Below are positions 16,041 through 26,334 of a DNA stretch of 64,000 nt, in pieces (position 1 is the first letter of the stretch; each line of letters opens with the position of its first letter). Source of the DNA: Thomasclavelia spiroformis DSM 1552 (lineage in GTDB: Bacteria > Bacillota_I > Bacilli_A > Erysipelotrichales > Coprobacillaceae); contig NZ_CP102275.1 in NCBI RefSeq assembly GCF_025149465.1, forward strand, positions 558,001-622,000, given 5' to 3'. The notes beneath the pieces were generated by a model. That model saw nothing but the letters and a program-made list of their open reading frames with translations. It did not search any database and was not told where the DNA came from. The translations under genes and the position numbers were made by a program.

Positions 16041-19000
16041 ATGATGCTAGGACATTTACAAGTGTATAGTGCGTATAGTTTTCAAAATAGTACTATTTTA
16101 ATCGAAGACCTGTGTAAAAAAGCTAGTGATCTCCACTATGAGGCACTAGCTTTAACTGATAAGGATAATATGTTTGGGGCAATGGAATTTACAAAATGTT
16201 GTGCTAAATATAGAATTAAGCCAATATATGGTTTAGAAGCAAGTGTTGAAATTGATCATGAAATATATCCATTGATTTTACTTGCTAAAAATACATCTGG
16301 TTATTTTAGTTTAGTTAAAATTACTAGTGATATTTCTTTAAGTGATAATAAAGCGATTAAATTTGATGATTTAGTTAAACATCAAGAACATTTATTTGTT
16401 TTATCAGGATGTAAAGAAGGAATTATTGAACGATTGATTTTAAAAGAGCTTGATAGTGAAGCACTTAAATATTTAAAATTATTTAAAAATAGTTTTGATA
16501 ATTTTTATGTTTGTTTACAAAATCATAATCTAGCAATGCAACATAAAGTTAATGAACGTTTAGTTGCTTTAACTCTATTAGAAAATATCCCAATTTGTGT
16601 ATCAAATGAAGTTAGGTATTTAGAAAGTAAAGAAGCATATACATTAGAATTGTTGCAAGCTTTTAGTAAAGGGCAAACATTAGATATTAATCATGAACCA
16701 GTAACTGATCAGCTATATTTGAAATCTAGTTATGAAATGGAAAGTATTTTTGATAAAAAATATATTGAAAATACTGATTATATTATAAACTTATGCAATG
16801 CATCGATTCCTCTTCATCATATGCATTTACCTAAGTATCCAGTGCCTAAAAATGGAAATGCTAGCGATTATTTAAAGCAACTGTGTAGTGTAGGATTAAA
16901 AAAACGTTTTAAAAATCAAAAAATAAATACTGTATATTTACAAAGATTAAAGAAAGAATTAGATGTTATTAAAAAAATGGGATTTGATGATTATTTTTTA
17001 ATAGTTTTTGATTATGTACGATATGCTAAAATTAATAAAATATTGGTTGGACCAGGTAGAGGTTCGGCTGCTGGTAGTTTAGTTGCTTATGTACTTGGAA
17101 TTACAAATATCGATCCTTTAAAATATAATTTAGTTTTTGAACGCTTTTTAAATGAAGAACGTGTTAGTATGCCAGATATTGATATTGATTTCCAAGATGA
17201 TCGACGTGATGAAATTGTTGAATATGTTACTAATAAATATGGTCAAGAACATGTAGGTCAAATTGTTACTTTTTCAACTTATGGTCCTAAAGTAGCAATT
17301 AAAGATCTTGGTAAAGTTTTAGGAATCACTTTACCACGTTTAGAACTATTGGCTAAAAATATCCCGACAGGACCTAAAAATCGTAAAAGTGCAAAAGAAG
17401 TATATGAAACATCATATAATTTTCAATCAATGGTTAATCGCGATTTAGCATTAAGACGAATTATGCCATCTGTTTTTATTGTTGAAAAATTACCACGAAA
17501 TATTTCAACACATGCAGCTGGAGTTGTTTTGTCTAATGATCGACTTAATCAAGTTGTTCCATTGACTAGAGGTCCTAATAATGGAATTGTTACCCAATAT
17601 TCAAAAGATTATATTGAAGATGTGGGATTGTTAAAGATGGATTTTTTAGGATTAAAAAATTTAACAATCATTGATTATATTTTAAAAGATATTGAAAAAA
17701 ATGATGGAAGAAAAATAAATATTAATGAAATTGAGCTAAATGATAAAAAAACATTTCAATTAATAAGTAGAGGAGATACTTTTGGTATTTTTCAATTAGA
17801 ATCACCAGGAATGAAAAATTTATTAATTAAAATGCAATGTAATTGTTTAGATGATCTTATTGCAGCTATTGCTTTATTTAGACCAGGTCCAATGGCTAAT
17901 ATTCCTGCCTATATTGCAAGAAAAAAAGGGGAAGAACCAGTAACTTATCCATTAGATTGTTTAAAACCTATTTTATCATCAACATATGGAATAATTATCT
18001 ATCAAGAGCAAATAATGCAAGTTGCTCAAAGAGTTGCTGGTTTTTCACTTGCAAAAGCCGATATTTTAAGAAAAGCTATGTCAGATAAGATAGTTAGTTT
18101 AATGGCATCAATGAAAACCGAATTTATTAGTGGTGGAATAGCTAATGGTTTTAGTGAGAGTGAAGCAGTAGGAATATTTGAATTAATTGAAAAATTTGCA
18201 AATTATGGCTTTAATAAAGCTCATTCAGTTGCTTATGGTTATGTTGCTTATTGGTTAGCCTATTTAAAAGCCAATTATCCATTAGAATTTTTTAGTGCTT
18301 TGTTGTCAAATGAACAGAGTAGTGATTCAAATAAGATTAATTGTATTCAAGAAGGTAAAAAGTATGGTGTTAAAATATTACCACCATCAATAAATTATTC
18401 AACCGATCGTTTTAAAGTAGAAGATGGTAATATTCGCTATTCACTTTTAGCAATCAAAAATGTTGGATATGCTGGTTATCAAGCAATTATTCAAGAAAGA
18501 GAAAAAGGGTTGTTTAAAGATGTATTTGACTTTATTTCTAGAATGGAGTCTAGTAAACTTAATAGTAAAATGATTGATAGTTTAATAATGGCAGGAGCTT
18601 TTGATGAATTTGAACTTAATCGAAGCACTATTAAATATAATTTAAGCCATATTATGGAATATGCTCAGTTAAAGAATATGATCGGAATTGATGAACCACC
18701 AATTTTAACAATAGTCAAAGATAATCGTATGAAGATTTTAGAAGAGGAAAAGTTGGTTTTAGGTGTTTATTTATCAATGCATCCAATTGCTTTAATTAAG
18801 CAAAATTTAAACCTTAAAATTATAAGTGTAAGTGAATTGCATAATAACATTGATAAATATGTTACAATAGTAATGGCAATATCAAGAGTAAAGGCAATTG
18901 TTGATAAAAAAGGTCAAGAAATGTGTTTTGTTGATGGATACGATGAAACCGGAGAAATTGATGGAGTTGTATTTGCCAATAATTATCAAACATTGAAAAA

Positions 19001-19097
19001 CGTGTTAGTGCGTGGGGATATTTGTTTAATAGAAGGACAAGTGAAATTTCGTGATAAATTATCGTTGGTGATTTATCAAGCTAAAAAAGTACGTTAA
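16041..19097 (+). CDS. dnaE: DNA polymerase III alpha subunit, DnaE type
   Basis: This 1018-residue polymerase has a PHP domain (about 1-200), the catalytic domain with GPGRGSAAGSL and PDIDIDFQDDRR (metal-binding aspartates near residue 380), a helix-hairpin-helix region and a C-terminal OB fold. There is no exonuclease domain, so this is DnaE, not PolC. In PolC-containing Firmicutes DnaE extends RNA primers and supports repair synthesis. The PHP metal site is degraded: the usual HLHVHSEYS reads HLQVYSAYS. ATG 16041 is seven bases after AAAGGA; a GTG at 16035 is too close to it. First gene of a replication/repair operon; polA follows 11 bases later. Confidence 0.95.
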   Translation: MMLGHLQVYSAYSFQNSTILIEDLCKKASDLHYEALALTDKDNMFGAMEFTKCCAKYRIKPIYGLEASVEIDHEIYPLILLAKNTSGYFSLVKITSDISLSDNKAIKFDDLVKHQEHLFVLSGCKEGIIERLILKELDSEALKYLKLFKNSFDNFYVCLQNHNLAMQHKVNERLVALTLLENIPICVSNEVRYLESKEAYTLELLQAFSKGQTLDINHEPVTDQLYLKSSYEMESIFDKKYIENTDYIINLCNASIPLHHMHLPKYPVPKNGNASDYLKQLCSVGLKKRFKNQKINTVYLQRLKKELDVIKKMGFDDYFLIVFDYVRYAKINKILVGPGRGSAAGSLVAYVLGITNIDPLKYNLVFERFLNEERVSMPDIDIDFQDDRRDEIVEYVTNKYGQEHVGQIVTFSTYGPKVAIKDLGKVLGITLPRLELLAKNIPTGPKNRKSAKEVYETSYNFQSMVNRDLALRRIMPSVFIVEKLPRNISTHAAGVVLSNDRLNQVVPLTRGPNNGIVTQYSKDYIEDVGLLKMDFLGLKNLTIIDYILKDIEKNDGRKININEIELNDKKTFQLISRGDTFGIFQLESPGMKNLLIKMQCNCLDDLIAAIALFRPGPMANIPAYIARKKGEEPVTYPLDCLKPILSSTYGIIIYQEQIMQVAQRVAGFSLAKADILRKAMSDKIVSLMASMKTEFISGGIANGFSESEAVGIFELIEKFANYGFNKAHSVAYGYVAYWLAYLKANYPLEFFSALLSNEQSSDSNKINCIQEGKKYGVKILPPSINYSTDRFKVEDGNIRYSLLAIKNVGYAGYQAIIQEREKGLFKDVFDFISRMESSKLNSKMIDSLIMAGAFDEFELNRSTIKYNLSHIMEYAQLKNMIGIDEPPILTIVKDNRMKILEEEKLVLGVYLSMHPIALIKQNLNLKIISVSELHNNIDKYVTIVMAISRVKAIVDKKGQEMCFVDGYDETGEIDGVVFANNYQTLKNVLVRGDICLIEGQVKFRDKLSLVIYQAKKVR

Positions 19098-19108
19098 GGG
19101 TGGATAAA

Positions 19109-21721
19109 ATGAAAGAATTAGTATTAATAGATGGAAATTCATTGTTGTATCGCGCATATTATGCAACAGCAGCGATGGGAAATTTGATGGTTAATAAAGA
19201 CGGTATACCGACAAATGCAGTTTATGGATTTGCTAATATGTTAGAAAATATTTTAAAGGGCAATCCTGAATACATCGTTGTAGCTTTTGATTACGGTAAA
19301 AAAACATTTAGAAATGATTTATTTGAAGTATATAAGGGAACACGTAGTGCTACCCCTGATGAATTGGTTTGTCAATTTTCAATGATTAGAGAATATTTAA
19401 CAGCACATGGGATTCACTATCAAGAAATTGAGGGGTATGAAGGTGATGATGTTATTGGAACGATTGCTAGCATTGCAAGTAAAAAAAGATTTAAAGTTAG
19501 TATTGTTACCAGTGATAAAGATATGTTGCAATTAGTTGATGATAATGTCAGTGTTTATTTAACAAAAAAAGGTGTTGCTGAACTAGAAAAAATAACACCA
19601 GAAAAGTTTAAAGAGATGTATGGATTAATTCCTGATCAGATGAGAGATTTAAAAGGATTAATGGGGGATAAGGCTGATAATATTCCTGGAATTCCTGGAG
19701 TTGGTGAAAAAACAGCTTTAAAATTATTAAAGCAATATCATACTATTGAAAATTTAAATGATCATTTAGATGAATTAAAAGGAAAAATGGGTGAAAAGAT
19801 TCGTGATAATATTGATCAAGGATTACTTTCAAAAAAAATTGCTACAATAATTAAAGATGTTCCAATGGAACTTGATTTAGATGATTTTTATTATCAAGGA
19901 TTTGATTACAATGAACTTGCTGAGTTTTATCGCCGTTATAATATGAATTCATTATTAAAAAGAATGTCTTTAGCTAATGAAGATAATAAAGGAGAAACAG
20001 TTATAGATGTTAAAATAGTTGATTGTTTGCCAATTATCAAACGAGACAGTTCAATTGTTGTAGGTGTTTTTGATAGTAACTATCATCGTTCATTAATTGT
20101 TGGCTTTGCAATTTATAATAATAGTGAAGCTTATTATATTGATATTGAAAATGCGATAAAATGTCAAAATTTCCAAAATTTTATCAATGATGAATCAATA
20201 GAAAAATATGGATATGATATTAAAAAATGTATTAATGCAGCTAAATGGCATGGTTTAGAAATAAAGAACTATGTTTTTGATTTACAATTAGCATCTTATA
20301 TATTAAATCCTAGTTTAAAAGATGAAATTCGCAGTGTATGTGAATATTATGATTATTATGATGTTTTATATGATGAAGAAGTTTATGGTAAAGGTGCAAA
20401 GAAAAAAATTCCAGAAACAACAGCAATTGCTGATCATTTAATTAAACAGGCAAAAGCTATATATGTTTTAAAAGATAAAGCGATTGAAAAATTAAAACAA
20501 GAAAATCAATTTGATCTATATAAAGATGTAGAAATGCCGGTTGCTAAGATTTTAGCAAGTATGGAATATCAAGGTGCTAAAATTGATAAAGATGTTTTAA
20601 AAGATTTAGAAAATCAGTTTGGTAAAGAAATTGAGGTTTTAGAAAAAGAAATTCATCAATTAGCTAATAAAAATTTTAATATTGCTTCTCCAAAACAATT
20701 AGGTGAAGTTCTATTTGAAGATTTAGGTTTACCTAACGGAAAAAAGACTAAAACAGGATATTCAACATCTGTTGATATTTTAAATAAATTAAAAGACGTT
20801 CATCCAATCATAAATAAAGTATTACAATATCGAACACTTTCTAAATTATATTCTACATATATTATCGGCTTACAAGAACAAATATTTGTTGATGGAAAAA
20901 TTCACACAATATATAATCAGGCATTAACCCAAACCGGGAGACTTTCATCTACTGATCCTAATCTTCAAAATATTCCAGTAAAAACAGCTGAAGGTAAATT
21001 AATCCGCAAAGCATTTATTCCAGAATACGATTATTTAGTTTCATTTGATTATTCACAAATTGAATTAAGAGTATTGGCACATTTGGCAAACGTAAAATCA
21101 TTAATTAAAGCATTTAATGAAGATAAAGATATTCATCGTCATACAGCTAGTGAGATTTTTGGAGTAGATGAAGATGAAGTTGATAGTACAATGCGTCGTA
21201 ATGCTAAAGCGGTAAATTTTGGAATTATTTATGGAATGTCAGATTTTGGTTTAGCGGAACAAGTTGGGGTACCAGTTAATGAAGCACGTAATTTTATAAA
21301 ACGTTATTTTGAAAATTATCCGGAAATTAAAACATATATGGATAACAATATTGAATTTTGTAAAAAGAATGGTTATGTAACAACAATGTTAAATCGTAAA
21401 CGTTTTATTCGTGAAATAAATGAAAAAAATTATATGCGTCAAGAACTTGGTAAACGTCTTGCGATGAATTCACCAATTCAAGGATCGGCTGCTGATATTA
21501 TTAAAGTGGCAATGATTAAAGTTGATGAACTGTTTAAAAAGCATAATTTAAAATCTAAAATGATTTTACAAGTGCATGATGAATTGATTTTTGATGTTTA
21601 TAAAGAAGAATTAGAAGAAGTAATGGAAGTTGTTGCCAAGGGAATGACAACGGCTGTTAAGATGAATGTAGAATTAAAATCTGAAGGAAGTTATGCTATA
21701 AATTGGTATGAATTAAAGTAG
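19109..21721 (+). CDS. polA: DNA polymerase I
   Basis: This 870-residue enzyme fills gaps and removes RNA primers. The N-terminal 5'-nuclease domain (about 1-290) opens LVLIDGNSLLYRAYYA. The middle domain has the 3'-5' exonuclease fold, but the first DxE motif is gone (FDSNYH where FDTET is expected), so proofreading is presumably lost. The C-terminal polymerase domain has motif A DYSQIELR, motif B RRNAKAVNFGIIYG and motif C QVHDELIFD. Loss of proofreading is common in Gram-positive PolA. The start is ATG 19109 after GGGTGG. Confidence 0.96.
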   Translation: MKELVLIDGNSLLYRAYYATAAMGNLMVNKDGIPTNAVYGFANMLENILKGNPEYIVVAFDYGKKTFRNDLFEVYKGTRSATPDELVCQFSMIREYLTAHGIHYQEIEGYEGDDVIGTIASIASKKRFKVSIVTSDKDMLQLVDDNVSVYLTKKGVAELEKITPEKFKEMYGLIPDQMRDLKGLMGDKADNIPGIPGVGEKTALKLLKQYHTIENLNDHLDELKGKMGEKIRDNIDQGLLSKKIATIIKDVPMELDLDDFYYQGFDYNELAEFYRRYNMNSLLKRMSLANEDNKGETVIDVKIVDCLPIIKRDSSIVVGVFDSNYHRSLIVGFAIYNNSEAYYIDIENAIKCQNFQNFINDESIEKYGYDIKKCINAAKWHGLEIKNYVFDLQLASYILNPSLKDEIRSVCEYYDYYDVLYDEEVYGKGAKKKIPETTAIADHLIKQAKAIYVLKDKAIEKLKQENQFDLYKDVEMPVAKILASMEYQGAKIDKDVLKDLENQFGKEIEVLEKEIHQLANKNFNIASPKQLGEVLFEDLGLPNGKKTKTGYSTSVDILNKLKDVHPIINKVLQYRTLSKLYSTYIIGLQEQIFVDGKIHTIYNQALTQTGRLSSTDPNLQNIPVKTAEGKLIRKAFIPEYDYLVSFDYSQIELRVLAHLANVKSLIKAFNEDKDIHRHTASEIFGVDEDEVDSTMRRNAKAVNFGIIYGMSDFGLAEQVGVPVNEARNFIKRYFENYPEIKTYMDNNIEFCKKNGYVTTMLNRKRFIREINEKNYMRQELGKRLAMNSPIQGSAADIIKVAMIKVDELFKKHNLKSKMILQVHDELIFDVYKEELEEVMEVVAKGMTTAVKMNVELKSEGSYAINWYELK

Positions 21722-21729
21722 GTGATAAA

Positions 21730-22542
21730 ATGCCAGAGTTACCAGAAGTAGAAACGGTTAGAAGAACTTTAAAGAATTTTGTATTAAATAAAAGGATTAT
21801 TTCAATTGATATCATGTATCCTAAGATTATTGAAGATGATATAGAGGAATTTAAGAATAAAGTTTGTAATCAAGTAATCAATGATATTGATCGAATTGGT
21901 AAATTTTTAATTTTTAAATTAGATGATGTTGCTTTTGTTTCTCATTTGAGAATGGAAGGCAAATATCATTATGTAAATCGTGATGAACCGTTAAATAAAC
22001 ACGATCATATTGTTTTTAATCTTGATGATGGTAAACAACTTAGATATAACGATACCCGTAAGTTTGGAAGAATGAAGTTAGTTAGTTTGGATAATTACGC
22101 TAATGAATTGCCATTATCCAAATTAGGACCAGAACCATTTTATGCTGATGAAAAAAAACTATATGAAAAATTACATAAATGCAATTTACCGATAAAGCAT
22201 GCTCTTTTAGATCAAAGTATTATCGCAGGAATTGGTAATATTTATGCTAATGAAATATGTTTTGCAATGGGTTTAGATCCATATACTCCTGCAAGTAAAT
22301 TAACTAAAAAGAGTGTAAAAGAGTTAATTGAAGTAGCAAGTAGTATTTTAAATGAAGCAATTAAACAAGGTGGTACTACTATTCATTCATTTAGTGCAAA
22401 TGGAATAGATGGCTTGTTTCAAGTTAAATTAAAAGTCCATTTACAAAAAAAATGTTCTATTTGTGGTGGTGAAATTACTAAAGAAGCAATTAAAGGACGT
22501 GGAACATATTATTGTAAAAAATGTCAAAAGAGGAGAAGATAA
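21730..22542 (+). CDS. mutM: Formamidopyrimidine-DNA glycosylase (Fpg)
   Basis: This 270-residue bifunctional glycosylase/AP lyase removes 8-oxoguanine and ring-opened purines. The N-terminal catalytic PELPEVETVRR is intact, with Pro as nucleophile after Met removal. A helix-two-turn-helix with GIGNIYANEICF follows. A C-terminal zinc finger (CSICG ... CKKCQ, about 244-266) reads DNA damage. polA-mutM-coaE is a classical Firmicute operon; here a Gfo/Idh oxidoreductase gene is inserted between mutM and coaE. Confidence 0.97.
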   Translation: MPELPEVETVRRTLKNFVLNKRIISIDIMYPKIIEDDIEEFKNKVCNQVINDIDRIGKFLIFKLDDVAFVSHLRMEGKYHYVNRDEPLNKHDHIVFNLDDGKQLRYNDTRKFGRMKLVSLDNYANELPLSKLGPEPFYADEKKLYEKLHKCNLPIKHALLDQSIIAGIGNIYANEICFAMGLDPYTPASKLTKKSVKELIEVASSILNEAIKQGGTTIHSFSANGIDGLFQVKLKVHLQKKCSICGGEITKEAIKGRGTYYCKKCQKRRR

Positions 22543-23493
22543 ATGATAAAATGGGGAATTATTGGGGCTGGAAATATTGCTCATCGCTTTTGCAGAGCAT
22601 TAGTTAAAGATAAAAGAGCTAAATTAGAAGCTGTTAGTTGTCGAACTATAGAAAAAGCTAAAGCTTTTAAAATGATTTATCCATGTAATAAAGCTTATGA
22701 TTCTTTTCAAAAAATATTAGATGATCCAGATATTGAAGCAGTATATATTGCTTTGCCTCATTATTATCATTATGAATGGATTAAAAAAGCTATTTTAGCG
22801 CATAAAAGTGTTTTAGTAGAAAAGCCAGCTACAATTGATTATAGACAAATGGAAGAACTTAGAGCGCTAGCAAGACAAGAAAAAGTTTTATTGATGGAAG
22901 CAATGAAAAACAGATTTGTACCATGTTATCAAAAAGCTAAAAATCTTCTTGATAATCAAATAATTGGAGATATTAAAAAGATAGAAACCAGTTTTTGTAA
23001 TGAACATATGGAATATGATGCTAATTGTTACTTGTTTGATCTTAAACAAGGTGGTTGTTTATTAGATTTAGGAATTTATAATATTAGTTATTTAGATGAT
23101 TTCTTTAATAATGAATTAAGTGATTTATCGCTAGAGTGTAGGTATCATGAATGTGGTGTAGATAGTTATGTTAATGCTAAAATTTTATTCGGTGAGAAAA
23201 TAGGAATTGTTGAATGTGCTATTGATCATAAAAAAGAAAGTTGTGTTGTTTTTAATGGTGAAAAGGGGAAAATGATTTTAAAACCATTACATCGTCCTTT
23301 GTATATTAAAGTGATTTTAAATGATAAAACTGTGATTGATGAATACATTGATTATGAGTATGATGATTTTTATAGTGAAATTGCCCACTTTAATAGTTTA
23401 ATTGAAAATCACCAGTTAGAAAGTAATATTATGAGTCTGGATAGTAGTGTTAACTGTGCTAAGATTTTAAGCGCGATTAAGGAGAGATTTTAA
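22543..23493 (+). CDS. Gfo/Idh/MocA-family oxidoreductase
   Basis: This 316-residue NAD(P)-dependent dehydrogenase has the N-terminal Rossmann motif IIGAGNIAHRF (residues 5-15) and the family signature VEKPATIDYRQ (near 93), whose Lys-Pro is the catalytic EKP motif. The C-terminal half is the alpha/beta substrate domain. Substrates in this family are sugars, inositols or dihydrodiols and cannot be assigned here. The gene starts right after mutM and overlaps coaE by one base, so it is embedded in the repair operon, an unusual partner for it. Confidence 0.88.
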   Translation: MIKWGIIGAGNIAHRFCRALVKDKRAKLEAVSCRTIEKAKAFKMIYPCNKAYDSFQKILDDPDIEAVYIALPHYYHYEWIKKAILAHKSVLVEKPATIDYRQMEELRALARQEKVLLMEAMKNRFVPCYQKAKNLLDNQIIGDIKKIETSFCNEHMEYDANCYLFDLKQGGCLLDLGIYNISYLDDFFNNELSDLSLECRYHECGVDSYVNAKILFGEKIGIVECAIDHKKESCVVFNGEKGKMILKPLHRPLYIKVILNDKTVIDEYIDYEYDDFYSEIAHFNSLIENHQLESNIMSLDSSVNCAKILSAIKERF

Positions 23494-24062
23494 TGAAGAT
23501 TTTTGGAATTACTGGTAGTATTGCTACTGGTAAAAGTACGGTGACTAATTATTTAAGAGATAAAGGTCATTTAGTAGTTGATAGTGATAAATTAGCATAT
23601 GATGCCTTGACGATAGATCAAAATTGTATAGATAAAACTAAAACTAGATTTAACTTACCAGAGGGGAAGATTGATCGTAAAAAATTAGGAAAAATTATTT
23701 TTAATGATAAAGAAGCAAAAGATGATTTAGAAAAAATTATTCACCCTTATGTTATTAGTAGAATTAAAAAGGAAATTGAAGATAATCGTGATTTAAAGTA
23801 TATTTTTTTAGATATCCCATTACTTTACGAAAGTAAATTAGAGTATTTATGTGATAAAGTAATTGTAGTATATTTAAGTTTAGAAGACGAGTTAAAAAGG
23901 TTGATGGAACGTGATCAAATTGATAAAGAGTATGCAAAATTGATTATTGCAAATCAAATGAGTATAGAATCTAAAAAAGTAAAAGCAGATATTATTTTAG
24001 ATAATAGTGGTTCTTTAGAAAATTTATATAATCAAATCGAAGAATTATTGAAAGGAAGATAG
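23493..24062 (+). CDS. coaE: Dephospho-CoA kinase
   Basis: This 189-residue P-loop kinase phosphorylates dephospho-CoA at the 3' hydroxyl, the last step of coenzyme A synthesis. The P-loop GSIATGKST lies at residues 8-16; VDSDKLAYDAL and FLDIPLLYESKLE are the substrate and lid motifs. Length is a little short of the usual 195-205. It starts with ATG overlapping the previous stop and precedes dnaB, matching the Bacillus coaE-dnaB-dnaI order with intervening genes lost. Confidence 0.95.
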   Translation: MKIFGITGSIATGKSTVTNYLRDKGHLVVDSDKLAYDALTIDQNCIDKTKTRFNLPEGKIDRKKLGKIIFNDKEAKDDLEKIIHPYVISRIKKEIEDNRDLKYIFLDIPLLYESKLEYLCDKVIVVYLSLEDELKRLMERDQIDKEYAKLIIANQMSIESKKVKADIILDNSGSLENLYNQIEELLKGR

Positions 24063-24064
24063 AT

Positions 24065-25312
24065 ATGAATGAGTTAATGATGTCTGATTTATATATGGTA
24101 AATGCAAATTATCCGCTTGATAGTATTCATATGCGTACCATCCAGCTTTTATATCAGCCATTAGTTGGTAATACTGCTTGTAGTTTATATTTAACCCTTT
24201 ATGCAGAATTAGATCAGCTTTCATTGACTAAAGCAACAAGCTTATTTAGTCGTTTAACGAAAATAAGTGGTTTATCATTAACACAAATCAATGAGGCAAG
24301 TAAAAAGTTAGAGGCAATTGGACTTTTAGAAAGATATAAAAAAGATGTGGATAATAATCGAATATATCATTTTATAATTAAGACACCATTATCTCCTTCT
24401 AAAATTTTTAATCATGTGATTTTAGGGCCATTATTATTACAAAGACTTGGAAAAGAGGATTTATATCGAACTAAGTTATGTTTTAAATCATCAACTTTTG
24501 ATTTTAGTGATTATGAAAATATTACTGCTAAATTTACTGATGTTTTTGATATTAATATGCTTGAAGGAAGCAAAGAGGTTTTGGTTGAAAAGAATTATTT
24601 TGGGAATGATTATGGTAAAATTGATGGTGATTATGATTTAGAATTATTTTATCAAGGTTTAAAAGATTATCAGATAAAAAGAAGCGTGATTACAAGTGAT
24701 GATGAAACTCTTATTAAACAATTAGGGATAATGTATCGAATCAATTCTTTAGATATGCAAGGATTAGTTAAAGATAGCATAAAAAATGATAAAATTTCTA
24801 AACAATTATTAATTAAAAATTGTCGAGATTATTACGATATAGCAATGCCTGAAAAGTTTGAAGAAATTTATCATAAACAAGCAGCAATTCATAAAAGTAG
24901 TAGTAATAACGATTTATTAAATGCACATATTCAATATTTAGAAAGTGTTAATCCATATCAATTACTAAAAGATAAACAAGGTGGTAGAGAGCCACTAAAG
25001 CATGATTTACAGATTGTTGAATCAATTATGACTAGTTTATATTTACAACCAGGTGTTGTAAATGTGTTAATCGAACTTACACTTTCTCAATGTGATAATG
25101 TTTTATCTAGAGCGTTTATGCAAACACGTGCTTCCCAATGGAAACGTAAAAAAATTGAAACAGTAAAAGAAGCGTTGGATGAAGCTAAATTGTATTTAAA
25201 ATATCGACGTAATGATGATGTTGACGATGATATAAAAGATGATGTAAGCATGGTTAATAACGATAGTGTTGATGAAACTGAATTAAATGAGTTTTTAAGT
25301 CAGTTTGAATAG
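24065..25312 (+). CDS. dnaB: Replication initiation and membrane attachment protein DnaB
   Basis: This 415-residue protein belongs to the Firmicute DnaB/DnaD helicase-loader family, not the E. coli DnaB helicase. The N-terminal winged-helix region contains YQPLVGNTACSLYLTLY, a well-conserved block. The C-terminal DnaB/DnaD domain lies around 300-380 (QWKRKKIETVKEALDEA) with an acidic tail. In Bacillus it recruits DnaI and the replicative helicase to oriC and to stalled forks. Its immediate neighbour dnaI confirms the assignment. Confidence 0.92.
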   Translation: MNELMMSDLYMVNANYPLDSIHMRTIQLLYQPLVGNTACSLYLTLYAELDQLSLTKATSLFSRLTKISGLSLTQINEASKKLEAIGLLERYKKDVDNNRIYHFIIKTPLSPSKIFNHVILGPLLLQRLGKEDLYRTKLCFKSSTFDFSDYENITAKFTDVFDINMLEGSKEVLVEKNYFGNDYGKIDGDYDLELFYQGLKDYQIKRSVITSDDETLIKQLGIMYRINSLDMQGLVKDSIKNDKISKQLLIKNCRDYYDIAMPEKFEEIYHKQAAIHKSSSNNDLLNAHIQYLESVNPYQLLKDKQGGREPLKHDLQIVESIMTSLYLQPGVVNVLIELTLSQCDNVLSRAFMQTRASQWKRKKIETVKEALDEAKLYLKYRRNDDVDDDIKDDVSMVNNDSVDETELNEFLSQFE

Positions 25313-25321
25313 GAGGCGAAT

Positions 25322-26227
25322 ATGAAGAATATACAAGATCTTACTTTGTTTGGTGAAAATGATTTTTATGAAAATAAACAAAATAGTATTAATAAGTTAA
25401 TAAAAGATAATAATATTATTAAGATATTAAAAAAGTATGATTTAAAACGTAAAGACATTGAAGAAAATTGGATTGAATTCTTGGAATATAAAGAGGATTT
25501 AGATATTTGTAAAGAGTGTAAGTCATTAAAAGATTGTCCTAAAGTGTCCAAAGGGATGATTCGAGAATTTGATTATTATGATGGTATGATTAAATTAGCA
25601 TTAAAGCCATGTAAATATGGATTATCGCATTTCAATGATCAAAATGTTTTAAATAATATTTTGCTTAAAAATGTAAGTAGTAAGATTTTACTTACAAAAC
25701 CTAGTGATTTGAGTTTTAAAAATGATTTAGAAAGTAATGGAATGGCGATTATTAAAATATTAAGTGATTATATAAATAGACCAACTAATAAAGGTTTTTA
25801 TTTGTATGGAAATGAAGGTATTGGTAAAAGTACGATCATGGGATTTTTAATACGTTGCCTTGTTATTAAAGGATATAAATGTGGCTTTATTCATTTTCCA
25901 ACATTTTTAATGGATTTAAAGAGCTCTTTTGGAAATGAAGGAGTAAATAGTTCGATTGAATTGATGAAAAATTTAGATTATTTAGTTATTGATGATGTTG
26001 GTGGTGAAAATGTTACACCATGGTCACGTGATGAAATTCTTTCAGCTGTTTTGGCATATCGTCTTCAAAATGAAAAAGCTACTTTTTTTACAAGTGAATA
26101 TTCATTAGAAAAATTGAAAAAAATATATACATTAAAAACAACTGATAAAGAAAGGGCTGAACGATTGGTTTCTAGAATGAAAGCGGTTAGTATGCCTTTA
26201 GAGTTAAAAGGTAAGGATTTACGGTAA
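25322..26227 (+). CDS. dnaI: Primosomal helicase loader DnaI
   Basis: This is a 301-residue AAA+ ATPase. The N-terminal region contains four cysteines (C63, C66, C72 and C97), matching the zinc-binding helicase-interaction domain of DnaI. The ATPase domain carries Walker A GNEGIGKS (163-170) and Walker B YLVIDDVGGE (near 220). It loads the replicative helicase together with DnaB and DnaD. The ribosome site is AGGAGGCG. It is the last gene of the operon; no clear terminator is visible before pfkA. Confidence 0.93.
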   Translation: MKNIQDLTLFGENDFYENKQNSINKLIKDNNIIKILKKYDLKRKDIEENWIEFLEYKEDLDICKECKSLKDCPKVSKGMIREFDYYDGMIKLALKPCKYGLSHFNDQNVLNNILLKNVSSKILLTKPSDLSFKNDLESNGMAIIKILSDYINRPTNKGFYLYGNEGIGKSTIMGFLIRCLVIKGYKCGFIHFPTFLMDLKSSFGNEGVNSSIELMKNLDYLVIDDVGGENVTPWSRDEILSAVLAYRLQNEKATFFTSEYSLEKLKKIYTLKTTDKERAERLVSRMKAVSMPLELKGKDLR

Positions 26228-26286
26228 AAAATATCGATTTTTTAATAGAAAATATTAAAGATTTAATGGAAACATCAAATTTTTTG

Positions 26287-26295
26287 TGTTAAAAT
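26287..26295 (+). promoter_or_regulatory. Probable pfkA promoter
   Basis: TGTTAAAAT (26287-26295) is an extended -10. TGGAAA (26267-26272) is a weak -35 at 17 bases. Confidence 0.55.
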
Positions 26296-26334
26296 GTCTT
26301 GGAAATAAAAATGTGAATATAAGGAGGAAAAAGA

